This document shows positions 25,042 to 33,537 of a DNA stretch of 64,000 bases, one piece after another; positions within the stretch are counted from its first letter, which is position 1, and every line of letters begins with the position of its first letter. Location of the stretch: assembly GCF_047302405.1 (NCBI RefSeq), contig NZ_CP154853.1, positions 930,001 to 994,000 of the forward strand, given 5' to 3'. A program made the position numbers and the translations under genes. The notes under the pieces are model-generated. The model saw only the letters and a program-made list of their open reading frames with translations. It was not told the DNA's origin and made no database searches. Source of the DNA: Alkalihalobacillus sp047302405. Its GTDB lineage: Bacteria > Bacillota > Bacilli > Bacillales > Bacillaceae_D.

Positions 25042-25915
25042 AGAAGAACAAGATGTTGTAGAGACTTTGAGAAGAAATAATGAAACGGTTTTTATTAGAA
25101 ACGGTTTTGAAATAGAATTGGAAGAAAAGCTCGTTCAGCGTTTTAAAGGAAAAAATAAAAACAGATTACTAATGCCCGGTTTAGCAACGACGGCTACTTT
25201 TCTTTTCTTTTTGTTCATTGTATTTAATCAAAATCTATTCGAGGGTTTTCAATCTTCAAATAGGACGGAACAACCTTTAGTATATATTTATCATACACAC
25301 ACACAAGAGTCCTTTTTTCCAGAGTTAGATAAAAAAGATGAAGAAAATCCCGGTTCAGCTCATGATAAAGACGTTAATATTTCATTAGTAGGTCAACATT
25401 TAAGTAGCATATTGGAAAATAACGAGGTACCAGTTCTTCATGATAAAACAGATTTTCTAAAAATAATACAACAACAAAATCTTGAATTTATGGATTCCTA
25501 TAGTGTGTCAAGAGAGAATGTAAAAAATGCTTTAAATAATTTTGAGAGTATAAAAATGGTTTTTGATATTCATCGTGACAGTGCAAGACGTGAAGTCACG
25601 ACTACATCGATAAATGATGAGGAAGTGGCTACGCTCCTTTTTTCACTCAGTCAAGATCATCCTAACTACCAAGAGAACTTGAAGTTTGCCAAAGAAATGA
25701 ATGATCTTCTTGAAGAGAGGTATCCTGGATTAACTAGGGGGGTCTTTTCCAAAGACAATTTTGGATGGAATGATAACAAAAGTTATAATCAAGATTTACT
25801 TGACACATCTGTCCTTATTAATATTGGAGGGGTAGATAACACATTGCAGGAAGTTAATCGCACGGCTGAATACTTAGCAGAAATCATTATTGAAATGTTA
25901 AAAAGGGAATCGTAA
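25031..25915 (+). CDS. Membrane protein with degenerate SpoIIP-type domain, likely sigma partner
   Basis: 294 residues: a cytoplasmic N-terminus (about 1-47), one membrane helix (about 48-66) and an extracytoplasmic SpoIIP domain (about 80-290). SpoIIP is a cell wall amidase/endopeptidase. Here the metal-site motif YHTHTQES (His88, Glu93) and DIHRDSARR (His181) are kept, but LINIGGVDN has Asn264 where the intact paralogue at 26237 has Glu (LLEFGGVDN). The start overlaps the sigma gene by 11 bases, so translation is coupled. The topology matches an anti-sigma factor, although the cytoplasmic part is short and no ZAS motif is seen. A sensor role is inference. Confidence 0.8.
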   Translation: MRNKEEQDVVETLRRNNETVFIRNGFEIELEEKLVQRFKGKNKNRLLMPGLATTATFLFFLFIVFNQNLFEGFQSSNRTEQPLVYIYHTHTQESFFPELDKKDEENPGSAHDKDVNISLVGQHLSSILENNEVPVLHDKTDFLKIIQQQNLEFMDSYSVSRENVKNALNNFESIKMVFDIHRDSARREVTTTSINDEEVATLLFSLSQDHPNYQENLKFAKEMNDLLEERYPGLTRGVFSKDNFGWNDNKSYNQDLLDTSVLINIGGVDNTLQEVNRTAEYLAEIIIEMLKRES

Positions 25916-25984
25916 TTGAGTAAAATGGACTGGAGGAAAGCGGAGGGAACTATCTAAATAATTGAATCTTTGCTTAAATATTAA

Positions 25985-26012
25985 AAATCCGCTTATGTAC
26001 ATAAGCGGATTT
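25985..26012. terminator. Palindromic terminator beside tRNA-Val
   Basis: AAATCCGCTTATG and its complement form a perfect hairpin; the T run lies on the minus strand, ending tRNA-Val. Confidence 0.82.
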
Positions 26013-26017
26013 AGTGA

Positions 26018-26090
26018 TGACCCGTACTGGGCTCGAACCAGTGACCTCTACCCTGTCAAGGTAGCGCTCTCCCAGCTGAGCTAACGGATC
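26018..26090 (-). tRNA. tRNA-Val (anticodon GAC)
   Basis: On the minus strand: acceptor GATCCGT/ACGGGTC (one T-G pair), D stem GCTC/GAGC, anticodon stem CTACC/GGTAG around TTGACAG (anticodon GAC), T stem ACTGG/CCAGT around TTCGAGC, discriminator A. CCA is not encoded (TCA follows), so it must be added by the tRNA nucleotidyltransferase. It stands alone between two convergent protein genes. Confidence 0.93.
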
Positions 26091-26184
26091 CTGTGGGATA
26101 TGTATTAATGACATTTATAAATATACAAGCTTTTAGCTGAATTGTCAATAAGGTTTTTATAAAAAGATTGAAAGAAAGTAATCA

Positions 26185-26226
26185 GGCTCTTTCAAATGAT
26201 GCTAGTACCATTTGAAAGAGCCTTTT
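26185..26226. terminator. Strong hairpin between convergent genes
   Basis: GGCTCTTTCAAATG pairs perfectly over 14 bases with CATTTGAAAGAGCC, followed by TTTT on the plus strand. It closes spoIIP on the minus strand and any plus-strand read-through. Confidence 0.8.
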
Positions 26227-26236
26227 AGAGTAGAAC

Positions 26237-27367
26237 TTATTCTTCCTCCAATTGTTCAAAGTAATATTCACTAAAGATCTCAGCAAAGACCTCAGCGGAC
26301 CGATGTAATTCGTTCATATGATTATCGACGCCACCAAATTCAAGTAAAATCGCTCCCGCACTTAAATCTTGATTATAAATTCCATTTCCCTGAGATTTAT
26401 CTTTTCCAAAAATCCCTCGTGTAATGTTTTTGTCCCACTCTTGTAGTCGACTATTTAAATCTTTTGCTAAAGCTTCATTGACTTCATAATTCGGATGAGC
26501 TTCACCGACAACAAAAAATAATTTAGCGTAATCTTCCCCATCAATCTCGGCGTGCGTAATATCATATCGTGCTGAATCACGATGTAGGTCGATTATATAG
26601 TCAATATTTTCATATTCATTTAGATAATCTTTAACGATCTCTCGTGAGGCGTGATAAGAATAACCGGTTCCTTCTCCTAAGTTATTTAAAAGCTCGGTCA
26701 TATTTGTTGTATCAATTATCGTTTTTATCCCATATTTTTCTAGTTCTTTTTGTAAATGTTCGCCGACGTTTACAATATTGACATCGTTACTTGTGGCACG
26801 ATTAAAATCATTTTCTCCTGGTAAATGTGGTAGGAACGACTCCCAACTATGGCTATGATAAATGAGAACAACGGGCTCATCATCGGGTTCTACTGTTGGG
26901 GTTTCTGCTTGTTCTTCTTCCTCATCGACCCAATCTTTGACCGTTTCTCGTTCTTCGAGAATGACCTCTAATGGTGCTGGTGATTCATATGGAAGATTTG
27001 TAATATCAGTTCCTTCTCCGGCAACAATGATACGGACATCCCGACTATTAAGTCCTGGTACTTCCCTTCCTAACAAGGAACGAAAATCACCTAATTCGAT
27101 ATTGGTCGCTAATTCAAATGCGATTCCACCAACAGATGGTGATTTGTAATCGGCGGGAAGAGCTTGTCCAAAATATTGGTTTTCCATACTCATAAAATCT
27201 AATAAAAAGGTGCTCTTTACACCTTCAATCCCACGGTGAATGTTTTTGGAGTGAAAATCGGTTAAGGTCACAATACTCGTGAGAATAATAAAGATGCTGA
27301 CCATTATGACCGTAAAAAAAATCGTTGCTTGTCTTATCACTTTTTGATTCGTTCTGAAGTGTCGCAA
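26237..27367 (-). CDS. spoIIP: Stage II sporulation protein P
   Basis: Septal peptidoglycan hydrolase needed, with SpoIID and SpoIIM, for engulfment of the forespore. The 376 residues comprise an N-terminal membrane anchor (about 13-35), a linker and the SpoIIP domain (about 165-370). Catalytic motifs look intact: YHSHSWESFLP, DLHRDSARYD and LLEFGGVDNHMNE. The start is TTG 27367 with GGGAGGG upstream. In B. subtilis spoIIP follows gpr; here it does not, so this may be an extra copy. It is convergent with the degenerate SpoIIP-domain gene at 25031. Confidence 0.9.
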   Translation of the reverse strand: MRHFRTNQKVIRQATIFFTVIMVSIFIILTSIVTLTDFHSKNIHRGIEGVKSTFLLDFMSMENQYFGQALPADYKSPSVGGIAFELATNIELGDFRSLLGREVPGLNSRDVRIIVAGEGTDITNLPYESPAPLEVILEERETVKDWVDEEEEQAETPTVEPDDEPVVLIYHSHSWESFLPHLPGENDFNRATSNDVNIVNVGEHLQKELEKYGIKTIIDTTNMTELLNNLGEGTGYSYHASREIVKDYLNEYENIDYIIDLHRDSARYDITHAEIDGEDYAKLFFVVGEAHPNYEVNEALAKDLNSRLQEWDKNITRGIFGKDKSQGNGIYNQDLSAGAILLEFGGVDNHMNELHRSAEVFAEIFSEYYFEQLEEE

Positions 27368-27549
27368 AAAATCCCTCCCTAAATAGGTCGTTAAGAGAGT
27401 TTATTCTGAACAGTTGTGATTTAGTATAAAAAATTTACTAGATTTTCATTTTTCTATGATTAGGAGATTTTATCGATAATTGAGTGCTAGATGATTGATA
27501 TGTTAAAATTTTCATAATAGCTGTCTAATAGTGGGAAGGGGGGATTGGT

Positions 27550-27846
27550 ATGAAGTTACCTACTTGTGCAACGTGCCAGCATTTATTTAGTTATAAAGAG
27601 TCGCTTCAATATTATTGGAAAAGGAAATGCCCAGCTTGTGAGACGAAACAATATTTAACGACCAAAAGCAATGTCAGAACAGGTATTCCAACAGTCGTGT
27701 TTATTTTGTTTCCAGGTTTTATTGTGTTTAATCTAGTTGACTCTTTTGGGATTTATACTTGTTTTGCGATTTCCTTTCTTATCATCACTTTACTTGTCCT
27801 GCCATTTTTCTTCGAGTTTTCAAATGAAAGGCAAGCATTATTTTAA
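27550..27846 (+). CDS. CXXC-CXXC zinc-ribbon membrane protein (TIGR04104-like)
   Basis: 98 residues. The N-terminus has two CxxC pairs (Cys6/Cys9 and Cys27/Cys30) that would form a cytoplasmic zinc ribbon, followed by two membrane helices (about 45-63 and 67-88). This plan matches the CXXC-20-CXXC membrane protein family of Bacillus, whose function is unknown to me. GGAAGGGGGG precedes the ATG. Confidence 0.8.
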   Translation: MKLPTCATCQHLFSYKESLQYYWKRKCPACETKQYLTTKSNVRTGIPTVVFILFPGFIVFNLVDSFGIYTCFAISFLIITLLVLPFFFEFSNERQALF

Positions 27847-28003
27847 TAGGTTAGAAAGTAGGGCTACCATAAAGTCATCACTTTGGTTGGCCTTTTCTGA
27901 TGTATGGAGAGAAATCGTGAAAATGGATCTTTCTTTCCATGGCAAACTAGTGAGCCTTACTATTGGGTCTACTCGTTAAAATAAGGTTACATGAGTTAGT
28001 AAT

Positions 28004-28217
28004 ACTCCGCCAGCTCCATACCCTACGTGTTCCGCGGGTGAACCGGGAGCCTCCTCGCTTCGCTTGCGGGGTCTCCCGTGTCTCACTTCTCCCGCAGGAG
28101 TCTCCGGGTATTGCGCTGGCTTCGTTTTGGTTAAAGAAAGAAAGCTGAAAACATAGTGGTTCATCTAATGGTTTGTGATTCTTCTTAGTTAAAGGTGGGA
28201 AAGAGACTTTTTCAGTG
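28004..28217 (-). repeat. Dispersed structured repeat, full copy (C)
   Basis: Read on the minus strand it has a 5' module (28160-28217) shared with the copy at 8572, then a folded core: outer stem GCCAGC/GCTGGC and an inner stem in which CGGGAG before ACCCCGC pairs with CTCCCG after GAGG. GC content is far above the surroundings. It fills most of the 527-base gap between the zinc-ribbon gene and the acylase gene. The rest (28218-28374) holds a small CTATAGAT/ATCTATAG hairpin and the acylase leader. Confidence 0.8.
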
Positions 28218-28374
28218 GTATTTATTACTATCCGGTCGCCCGCAAATAGAAAATGACTCCATGATACTATAGATCACTTTTTATCTATAGAAATTTTCAT
28301 AGATAAACAGGGGAATGGGCATTAAATAAAGAATCCTGTAAGAGGTAGTAATTTAGAAAAGGGGGAAGGGTTAG

Positions 28375-30750
28375 TTGGAAACGGTTATTGTGAAGAAAAA
28401 AGCAACGAAAAGGTGGAAAAAAGGTCTGTTATGGACTGGTGCAGGACTTGTCTTTTTAGTCATCGTAGTCTTAGTTGCAGCCAATCTATTTTTGAATCGT
28501 TCTTTACCGCAAATTACGGGAGAAATCTCCTTACAGCATTTGAGCGAACCGGTCACAGTCATTCGTGATGAAAATGGTGTCCCACATATTAATGCGACTA
28601 ATGAACAGGATCTATATATTGCTCAAGGTTATATACAAGCACAAGATCGCCTTTTTCAAATGGATCTAGGTCGCAGGCAAGCTTCAGGTACATTAAGTGA
28701 AGTTATTGGTGAGGCTTCGATTGAGAATGATAAATATTTTCGGACGTTAGGATTACGACGAGCCGCAGAGGATTCTGTTGAAGTTTATTCTAGTGAAGGA
28801 ATCAATGTTTTGGAAGCGTTCTCACAAGGTGTGAACTTATACATTGAAGAATTACGTCAAAATGGAAAGTGGCCTGTTGAGTTTACGATTCTTGGCTATG
28901 AACCGAAAGAATGGACGATTGTTGATTCTTTAACGATTGGAAAATTTATGGCTTATGATCTAGGGGGCCATTGGGAAAATCAAGCGTTTAGGCAATATTT
29001 AATCCAAAGTTTTGAAGAGGAAAAAGCCTATGATTTATTTCCTGAATATCCAGAGGATGCTCCTTATATTATCAGTGTTGAAGAGCTAGATTTTCCGAAA
29101 GCTTTTGCAAATGCAGTCATTCCCCACGAACATAATGGTAGTAATAACTGGGTCCTAAGCGGAGAGAAAACAGAGAGTGGGATGCCGTTACTAGCAGATG
29201 ATCCCCATTTAGGTTTAGCAACGCCATCCATTTGGTATCAGATGCATCTTGAGGCTCCGACAGTCAATGTGAGTGGCGTGATTTTTGCGGGCGTTCCTGG
29301 AATTATATTAGGGCATAACGAAAATGTCGCATGGGGTGTCACGAATACAGGACCAGACGTGCAAGACTTATATATTGAAAAAAGAAATCCAGAAAATCCG
29401 AATCAATATTTATACAATGGAGAATGGGAAGAGGCCGAAGTGATTCCAGAGCCGATCAAAGTGAAAGGGCAAGAAACCGTTGATTATGAAGTGACAGTTA
29501 CTCGTCATGGTCCTGTTATTTCTGAGTTTGCAGATGTGACGGAAAGTGAAACGGTTCTTTCTATGCAATGGACCGCACTTGAACCATCGACTGAATTAGA
29601 AGCGTTATTAAATATGAATAAAGCTAAAAACTGGGAAGAGTTTGAAGAGGGATTATTAGATTTTCATACACCTGTGCAAAACTTTGTTGTAGCTGATACA
29701 GATGGAAATATTGCCTTTAAAGCAAATGGAAAAATTCCGATTCGTAAAAAGGGCGATGGGTTATTACCTGTTCCTGGCTGGACAGATGAGTATGGATGGG
29801 ATGGTTATGTACCATTTGATGAGTTGCCGAGCTTAGTTAATCCAAAAGAAGGATTTATCGCGACGGCAAACAATAAAGTCATCAGTGATGAATACCCATA
29901 TCATATTAGTCATCATTGGGCCCAACCTTACCGACAGTTACGGATTGTAGAAGTATTAAATTCCGAAAAGAATTTCACGGCAGAAGACATGATCGATTTA
30001 CAAATGGATATTAAAAACTTACATGCGGAAGAATTTATTCCTGCTTTTATGGAGGTTTTAAATCAAGTGGAGGGAGAAAGGGAAAAGGAAGCATTAAAAA
30101 TCTTAGCCGAATGGGATTATTTTGACGAGAGCGATCAAGCAGCTCCTTATATATTTAATATTTGGATGAGGAAAATCGCTGATGTTTTATTTAATGAACA
30201 AGTTCCAGAAGAAATGCGTGATCTCTTTAATGGTGAACGTGCTGCTGTTGATCAGCTCCTGCGGCGGGCATTGGCAGGTAATCCTGGACCATGGGTGGAA
30301 GAAGCAGGTGGTTTGGAGGATGTTTTAACAGAAGCACTTAAGATGACACTTGATCAAATCGAAGCGGCAGAAGGTTCTAATATGAATCAATGGAAATGGG
30401 GGGACTTCCATCAAGTACACTTTACTCATCCATTATCAAATGTATCTCCTTTAAATTATTTATTCAATTCAAAAGGTGGCCTTCCTGTTGCTGGTAGTCA
30501 AGTAACGGTTCAAGCGGCAGCCTTCCGTGATAATGGGGTCGTCAATCACGGGGCATCATGGCGATTTGTCATTGATATGGAACATTCAACGGAAGCTTAT
30601 CACATAGTCGGTCCAGGACAATCAGAACATGTCAAAAGCAAATGGTACGATGATCAATTTGAAGACTGGATTAATGGAAACTACCATAAAACCGTCATGA
30701 CGGAGCCGAGTGGGGAAACGCTTCTATTAAAGCCAATTGAGGTCGAATAA
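28375..30750 (+). CDS. Penicillin acylase family Ntn-hydrolase
   Basis: 791 residues. After a basic N-terminus there is one membrane helix (about 17-38), so the enzyme is probably anchored outside the cell. The precursor is expected to self-cleave before Ser256 (HNGSNNWVLSG), giving alpha and beta chains with a free N-terminal Ser nucleophile. Other family marks are GVPHINATNEQDLYIAQGY, DDPHLGLATPSIWYQ, GHNENVAWGVTN and PVAGSQVTVQAA. Substrates in this family include penicillins, acyl-homoserine lactones and other amides; which one applies here is unknown. TTG start with GGGGGAAGGG upstream. Single gene. Confidence 0.9.
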   Translation: METVIVKKKATKRWKKGLLWTGAGLVFLVIVVLVAANLFLNRSLPQITGEISLQHLSEPVTVIRDENGVPHINATNEQDLYIAQGYIQAQDRLFQMDLGRRQASGTLSEVIGEASIENDKYFRTLGLRRAAEDSVEVYSSEGINVLEAFSQGVNLYIEELRQNGKWPVEFTILGYEPKEWTIVDSLTIGKFMAYDLGGHWENQAFRQYLIQSFEEEKAYDLFPEYPEDAPYIISVEELDFPKAFANAVIPHEHNGSNNWVLSGEKTESGMPLLADDPHLGLATPSIWYQMHLEAPTVNVSGVIFAGVPGIILGHNENVAWGVTNTGPDVQDLYIEKRNPENPNQYLYNGEWEEAEVIPEPIKVKGQETVDYEVTVTRHGPVISEFADVTESETVLSMQWTALEPSTELEALLNMNKAKNWEEFEEGLLDFHTPVQNFVVADTDGNIAFKANGKIPIRKKGDGLLPVPGWTDEYGWDGYVPFDELPSLVNPKEGFIATANNKVISDEYPYHISHHWAQPYRQLRIVEVLNSEKNFTAEDMIDLQMDIKNLHAEEFIPAFMEVLNQVEGEREKEALKILAEWDYFDESDQAAPYIFNIWMRKIADVLFNEQVPEEMRDLFNGERAAVDQLLRRALAGNPGPWVEEAGGLEDVLTEALKMTLDQIEAAEGSNMNQWKWGDFHQVHFTHPLSNVSPLNYLFNSKGGLPVAGSQVTVQAAAFRDNGVVNHGASWRFVIDMEHSTEAYHIVGPGQSEHVKSKWYDDQFEDWINGNYHKTVMTEPSGETLLLKPIEVE

Positions 30751-30903
30751 TTTTTAGCGTGCTAATTTAGAAATACGAATGAAAGGACCGCATCTAATTT
30801 CCCATCTTTATACAACTAACAGGAATTGTTTAGTTGATGTCTAATTTTATATATATGGACATATGAATATCGTTAGACAATCTATCGGTAAAGGGGAATT
30901 GAT

Positions 30904-31596
30904 GTGAAAAAGACGACTCTGAATATTATCGTTCTAATTATCCTAGTTTTTAGTTTAAGTGCATGTCAATCAAGTGACAATGTTAAAGGAGAAACAACAA
31001 CCGAACTAGACGAAGAAACGAAACAATCAGATGAGGACGAAGCATCAATCTTAGTGGGAGAGCATGAACAAGTAGAGGAGGGGGAACCGTTAACGGTAGA
31101 AGATTCTCAGTGGTTGTTAGGGTTGGCAGAAGATACATTCCAAAAGCTTAAAAATCACCAATATGAATCATTAGCGGATGTCACTCATCCAAGTAAAAAC
31201 CTCACCTTTGTTTCCTTTATGGATGCTGAGACATCAAGTGTATATGAAACCGTCTTTACAGGAGAACAATTTACAAAATATAAGAAAAAAGACAAGTATA
31301 TCTGGGGTTATGATCAAGAAGGGCAAGAAATAAATTTAAATCTAAATGACTATGTTTCACAGTATTTATTTAAAGATCAAAATGAATATGATATTGATTA
31401 TCGAGAAGTTCTCTTGCACCAAATTGAAAAAGAAGAAGGTCGTATTGAGCAGTTGATCAAAGCTCACCCAAGAGCTGTTTTTATTGATTACGCCGCAACA
31501 GAGTCTGAAAGTGGGAAACAAAAATTACGGTTTATGTTTGAGAAGGAAGAGGAGCAATGGTATTTATTCGCCATTATTAGAGAGGGAAGGTTGTAA
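30904..31596 (+). CDS. Lipoprotein of unknown function
   Basis: 230 residues with a lipobox (LSAC, Cys21), an acidic linker (about 30-65) and a compact domain (about 70-230) carrying GLAEDTFQKLKNHQYESLAD and FMFEKEEEQWYLFAIIREG. This is the pattern of small secreted domains of the NTF2-like kind. I cannot name the family. GTG start with AAAGGGG at 7-8 bases. Single gene. Confidence 0.75.
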   Translation: MKKTTLNIIVLIILVFSLSACQSSDNVKGETTTELDEETKQSDEDEASILVGEHEQVEEGEPLTVEDSQWLLGLAEDTFQKLKNHQYESLADVTHPSKNLTFVSFMDAETSSVYETVFTGEQFTKYKKKDKYIWGYDQEGQEINLNLNDYVSQYLFKDQNEYDIDYREVLLHQIEKEEGRIEQLIKAHPRAVFIDYAATESESGKQKLRFMFEKEEEQWYLFAIIREGRL

Positions 31597-31615
31597 TTTG
31601 TATACAGGTTCTTAA

Positions 31616-31715
31616 TGACCAAACGGAGCCAAAGAAATACTAGGAGACCCCTACGGAAGGAGGCTCCAGGTTCACCCGCGGAATGCGTAGGGTATGCAGC
31701 TGGCGGAGTAGGCCA
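31616..31715 (+). repeat. Dispersed structured repeat, shortened copy (B)
   Basis: Starts GACCAAACGGAGCC, keeps the central GGAGACCCC and GGAGGCTCC arms and the TTCACCCGCGGAATGCGTAG end, but lacks the GGAGACTCCTGCGGG arm seen in copies C to F. Confidence 0.75.
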
Positions 31716-31756
31716 AATTGGAGGTATCTAAAAACAAATGTTCGAAAACACCTCTG

Positions 31757-31796
31757 AAAAGTGGATGTGAAGGATTTTCCTTCCGTCCACTTTTAT
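31757..31796 (+). terminator. Terminator
   Basis: AAAAGTGGA pairs with TCCACTTTT. It lies downstream of repeat B, 160 bases after the lipoprotein gene. Confidence 0.65.
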
Positions 31797-31840
31797 TCAG
31801 GAATTTTTTAAGGATTAATCATTTTCGATTTATGCTTATT

Positions 31841-32113
31841 TCAGCGATATTGCTCAACCATCATTTTGGCATACATCCATGTAATAATCGTGACAAAGAA
31901 AATGGTGGTGAAAAAAAATAAATAGATAGTCTCAGCAAACCCTTGGAAAAAGAGCAAATTAATGAGAATAAAAACTAGCGATAAGCTGGCCATCAGTAAA
32001 CTAGGAAAATAAATAATGACTTTTGGTTTTTGAAAGATTATTAGCTTTCTAGTTAAGAATAAAATCATAAAACCAATGAGTAACCCCACTCCAATCGCCA
32101 TCATAACAAGCAT
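31841..32113 (-). CDS. Three-segment small membrane protein
   Basis: 90 residues with three hydrophobic helices (about 3-20, 33-52, 58-80) and basic loops. GGAGGGGGG lies 8 bases before the ATG on this strand. I do not recognise the family. It is convergent with the lipoprotein gene. Confidence 0.65.
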   Translation of the reverse strand: MLVMMAIGVGLLIGFMILFLTRKLIIFQKPKVIIYFPSLLMASLSLVFILINLLFFQGFAETIYLFFFTTIFFVTIITWMYAKMMVEQYR

Positions 32114-32503
32114 TTTTGTAACCCCCCTCCATCTTCTAACTTTAATAACGTACTTTAGTCAGTTTTTTAACTGTTTCAAAAGCTGTAAAATGATAAATGG
32201 AGAAAATTAGTTTTAATTATCTACATTTCCATTATAATAAAGAAAAGCTCTATACTTATATGTATCCAGAAAGAAGGTTCAGTAGAATCCTAACTTCTTA
32301 TAGCTTAAAAGAATAAAAGGCTGTTTAGGACAAGATGATCTAACCGTCCTATATGATTAATTGCTTTACCCAACTTATGCTAAAGGTAAACAGCAATAAC
32401 GTAAGTCTCTAGAAGTACTATTTGTTATGAAAACGAAAAGCGTTATGAACACTTTTGTATTTATATTAATGTCATAATGAATACAAAAAAAAGGAGGGAC
32501 CTC
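32114..32503. other. Gene-free divergent region
   Basis: About 390 AT-rich bases between divergent genes. TATAAT occurs at 32233-32238 without a convincing -35. No repeat, riboswitch or coding frame was recognised. Confidence 0.5.
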
Positions 32504-33355
32504 GTGCTAGAAGAAAACAGCCAGAGTCACAATGCGTTGGTTACAGTATCAAAAAAACTTTTTCAATTAATTAGTGATAGATTAAATGTCAATACAACTT
32601 ATGTTACGAGAAAAGACGAGCATGCGATGATGGTCTTAAGCTCCTTCAATAAAGAAGAGTTAATTATTCCAGAAGGTTATCAAGTGCAGTATGGAGATAC
32701 ATATTGTCGATTGATTATTCAAAATAAAGATGATGTGATGACAACGAATAATTTAGCGACTTTCAATTTAACGAGGGAGTTAGAAGTTACAGAGCAATTA
32801 AAAGTGAAGGGGTTTCTTGGTGTCACTTTAAGAGACATTTATGGCAATGTATTTGGAACATTATGTGTGATGGATAAAGCAGAGCGAAGTTTTTCAAATG
32901 AGGAAATACATTTTCTTAAAAACATGGCAGATATCTTATCCTTTTTAATTCATCTTGATGAAACATCGCGTGATCTTGAGATGATTAGTTGCCCAATTAT
33001 TCCAATAAAGCAAGGGTTAGCAATCCTATCTTTACAAGGAAACATTAATGAAGTTCGTAGCCAAAAGATTCTTGAAGATACTCTTTCTTATGCAGCTGAA
33101 TTTAGAATACACCATTTCATTATTGACTTATCACAACTATTTTTGTCTGAAAATCAATTTCCTGATGTTTTAAAAAAGCTCGTTATGGCCCTCAATATAA
33201 TGGGGAGCGAGGTTTTTATTGCAGGCGTACCCAAATGGCTCGTTTCAAGAGGGGAAGTAAGGGCACAACTTGAAGGATTAAATGCAGTATATGTAAAAAC
33301 AGTTGAAGAGGCCTTAAATTCTATTGGATATAGTTTGAATAGAATAGAAAAATAA
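32504..33355 (+). CDS. GAF-STAS signalling protein
   Basis: 283 residues with an N-terminal GAF domain (about 1-150, with YGDTYCRLII and GVTLRDIYGNVFGTLCVMD) and a C-terminal STAS domain (about 165-270, IIPIKQGLAILSLQGNI and IIDLSQ). This order recalls RsbR-type stressosome proteins, but the STAS phosphorylation site is not obvious: the position of the usual Ser/Thr is occupied by the DLSQLFLS region. GTG 32504 is chosen because AGGAGG is 6 bases before it and would otherwise lie inside the coding region starting at ATG 32477. Single gene, followed by a terminator-like hairpin. Confidence 0.82.
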   Translation: MLEENSQSHNALVTVSKKLFQLISDRLNVNTTYVTRKDEHAMMVLSSFNKEELIIPEGYQVQYGDTYCRLIIQNKDDVMTTNNLATFNLTRELEVTEQLKVKGFLGVTLRDIYGNVFGTLCVMDKAERSFSNEEIHFLKNMADILSFLIHLDETSRDLEMISCPIIPIKQGLAILSLQGNINEVRSQKILEDTLSYAAEFRIHHFIIDLSQLFLSENQFPDVLKKLVMALNIMGSEVFIAGVPKWLVSRGEVRAQLEGLNAVYVKTVEEALNSIGYSLNRIEK

Positions 33356-33361
33356 GCAAAA

Positions 33362-33407
33362 GCGGAAGGAGCTGATTTTGATTAAATCACTTCCTTTCTT
33401 TTTTTGT
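33362..33407 (+). terminator. Terminator after the GAF-STAS gene
   Basis: GGAAG...GATTT pairs with AAATC...CTTCC, with an internal loop, followed by a T run. Confidence 0.65.
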
Positions 33408-33458
33408 TCTGAATATTAAATGAATTAATTGGATTATTATTGTAAAATAAGGAGGTGT

Positions 33459-33506
33459 ATGAGAATGAAAAAAATAGCTTTAATTGGTTCACTAGGAACA
33501 ATGTAA
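33459..33506 (+). CDS. 15-codon reading frame with strong ribosome binding site
   Basis: AAGGAGG stands at the right distance before ATG, and the frame reads MRMKKIALIGSLGTM then TAA, 31 bases before the gamma-glutamyltransferase start. It may be a leader peptide or the stub of a lost gene; MKKIALIGSLG looks like the first strand of a Rossmann protein. Confidence 0.35.
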   Translation: MRMKKIALIGSLGTM

Positions 33507-33537
33507 AGAATTTAGTATTTATAAGAGGAGTGAAAAA

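Noticed and set aside
26015..26018. Damaged 3' end of tRNA-Val (TCA instead of CCA)
   Set aside because: All stems pair, and many Bacillus tRNA genes do not encode CCA; the end is added after transcription.
27976..28164. Small frames inside repeat C on both strands
   Set aside because: The text is that of a dispersed folded repeat shared with five other sites; the frames are not kept between copies.
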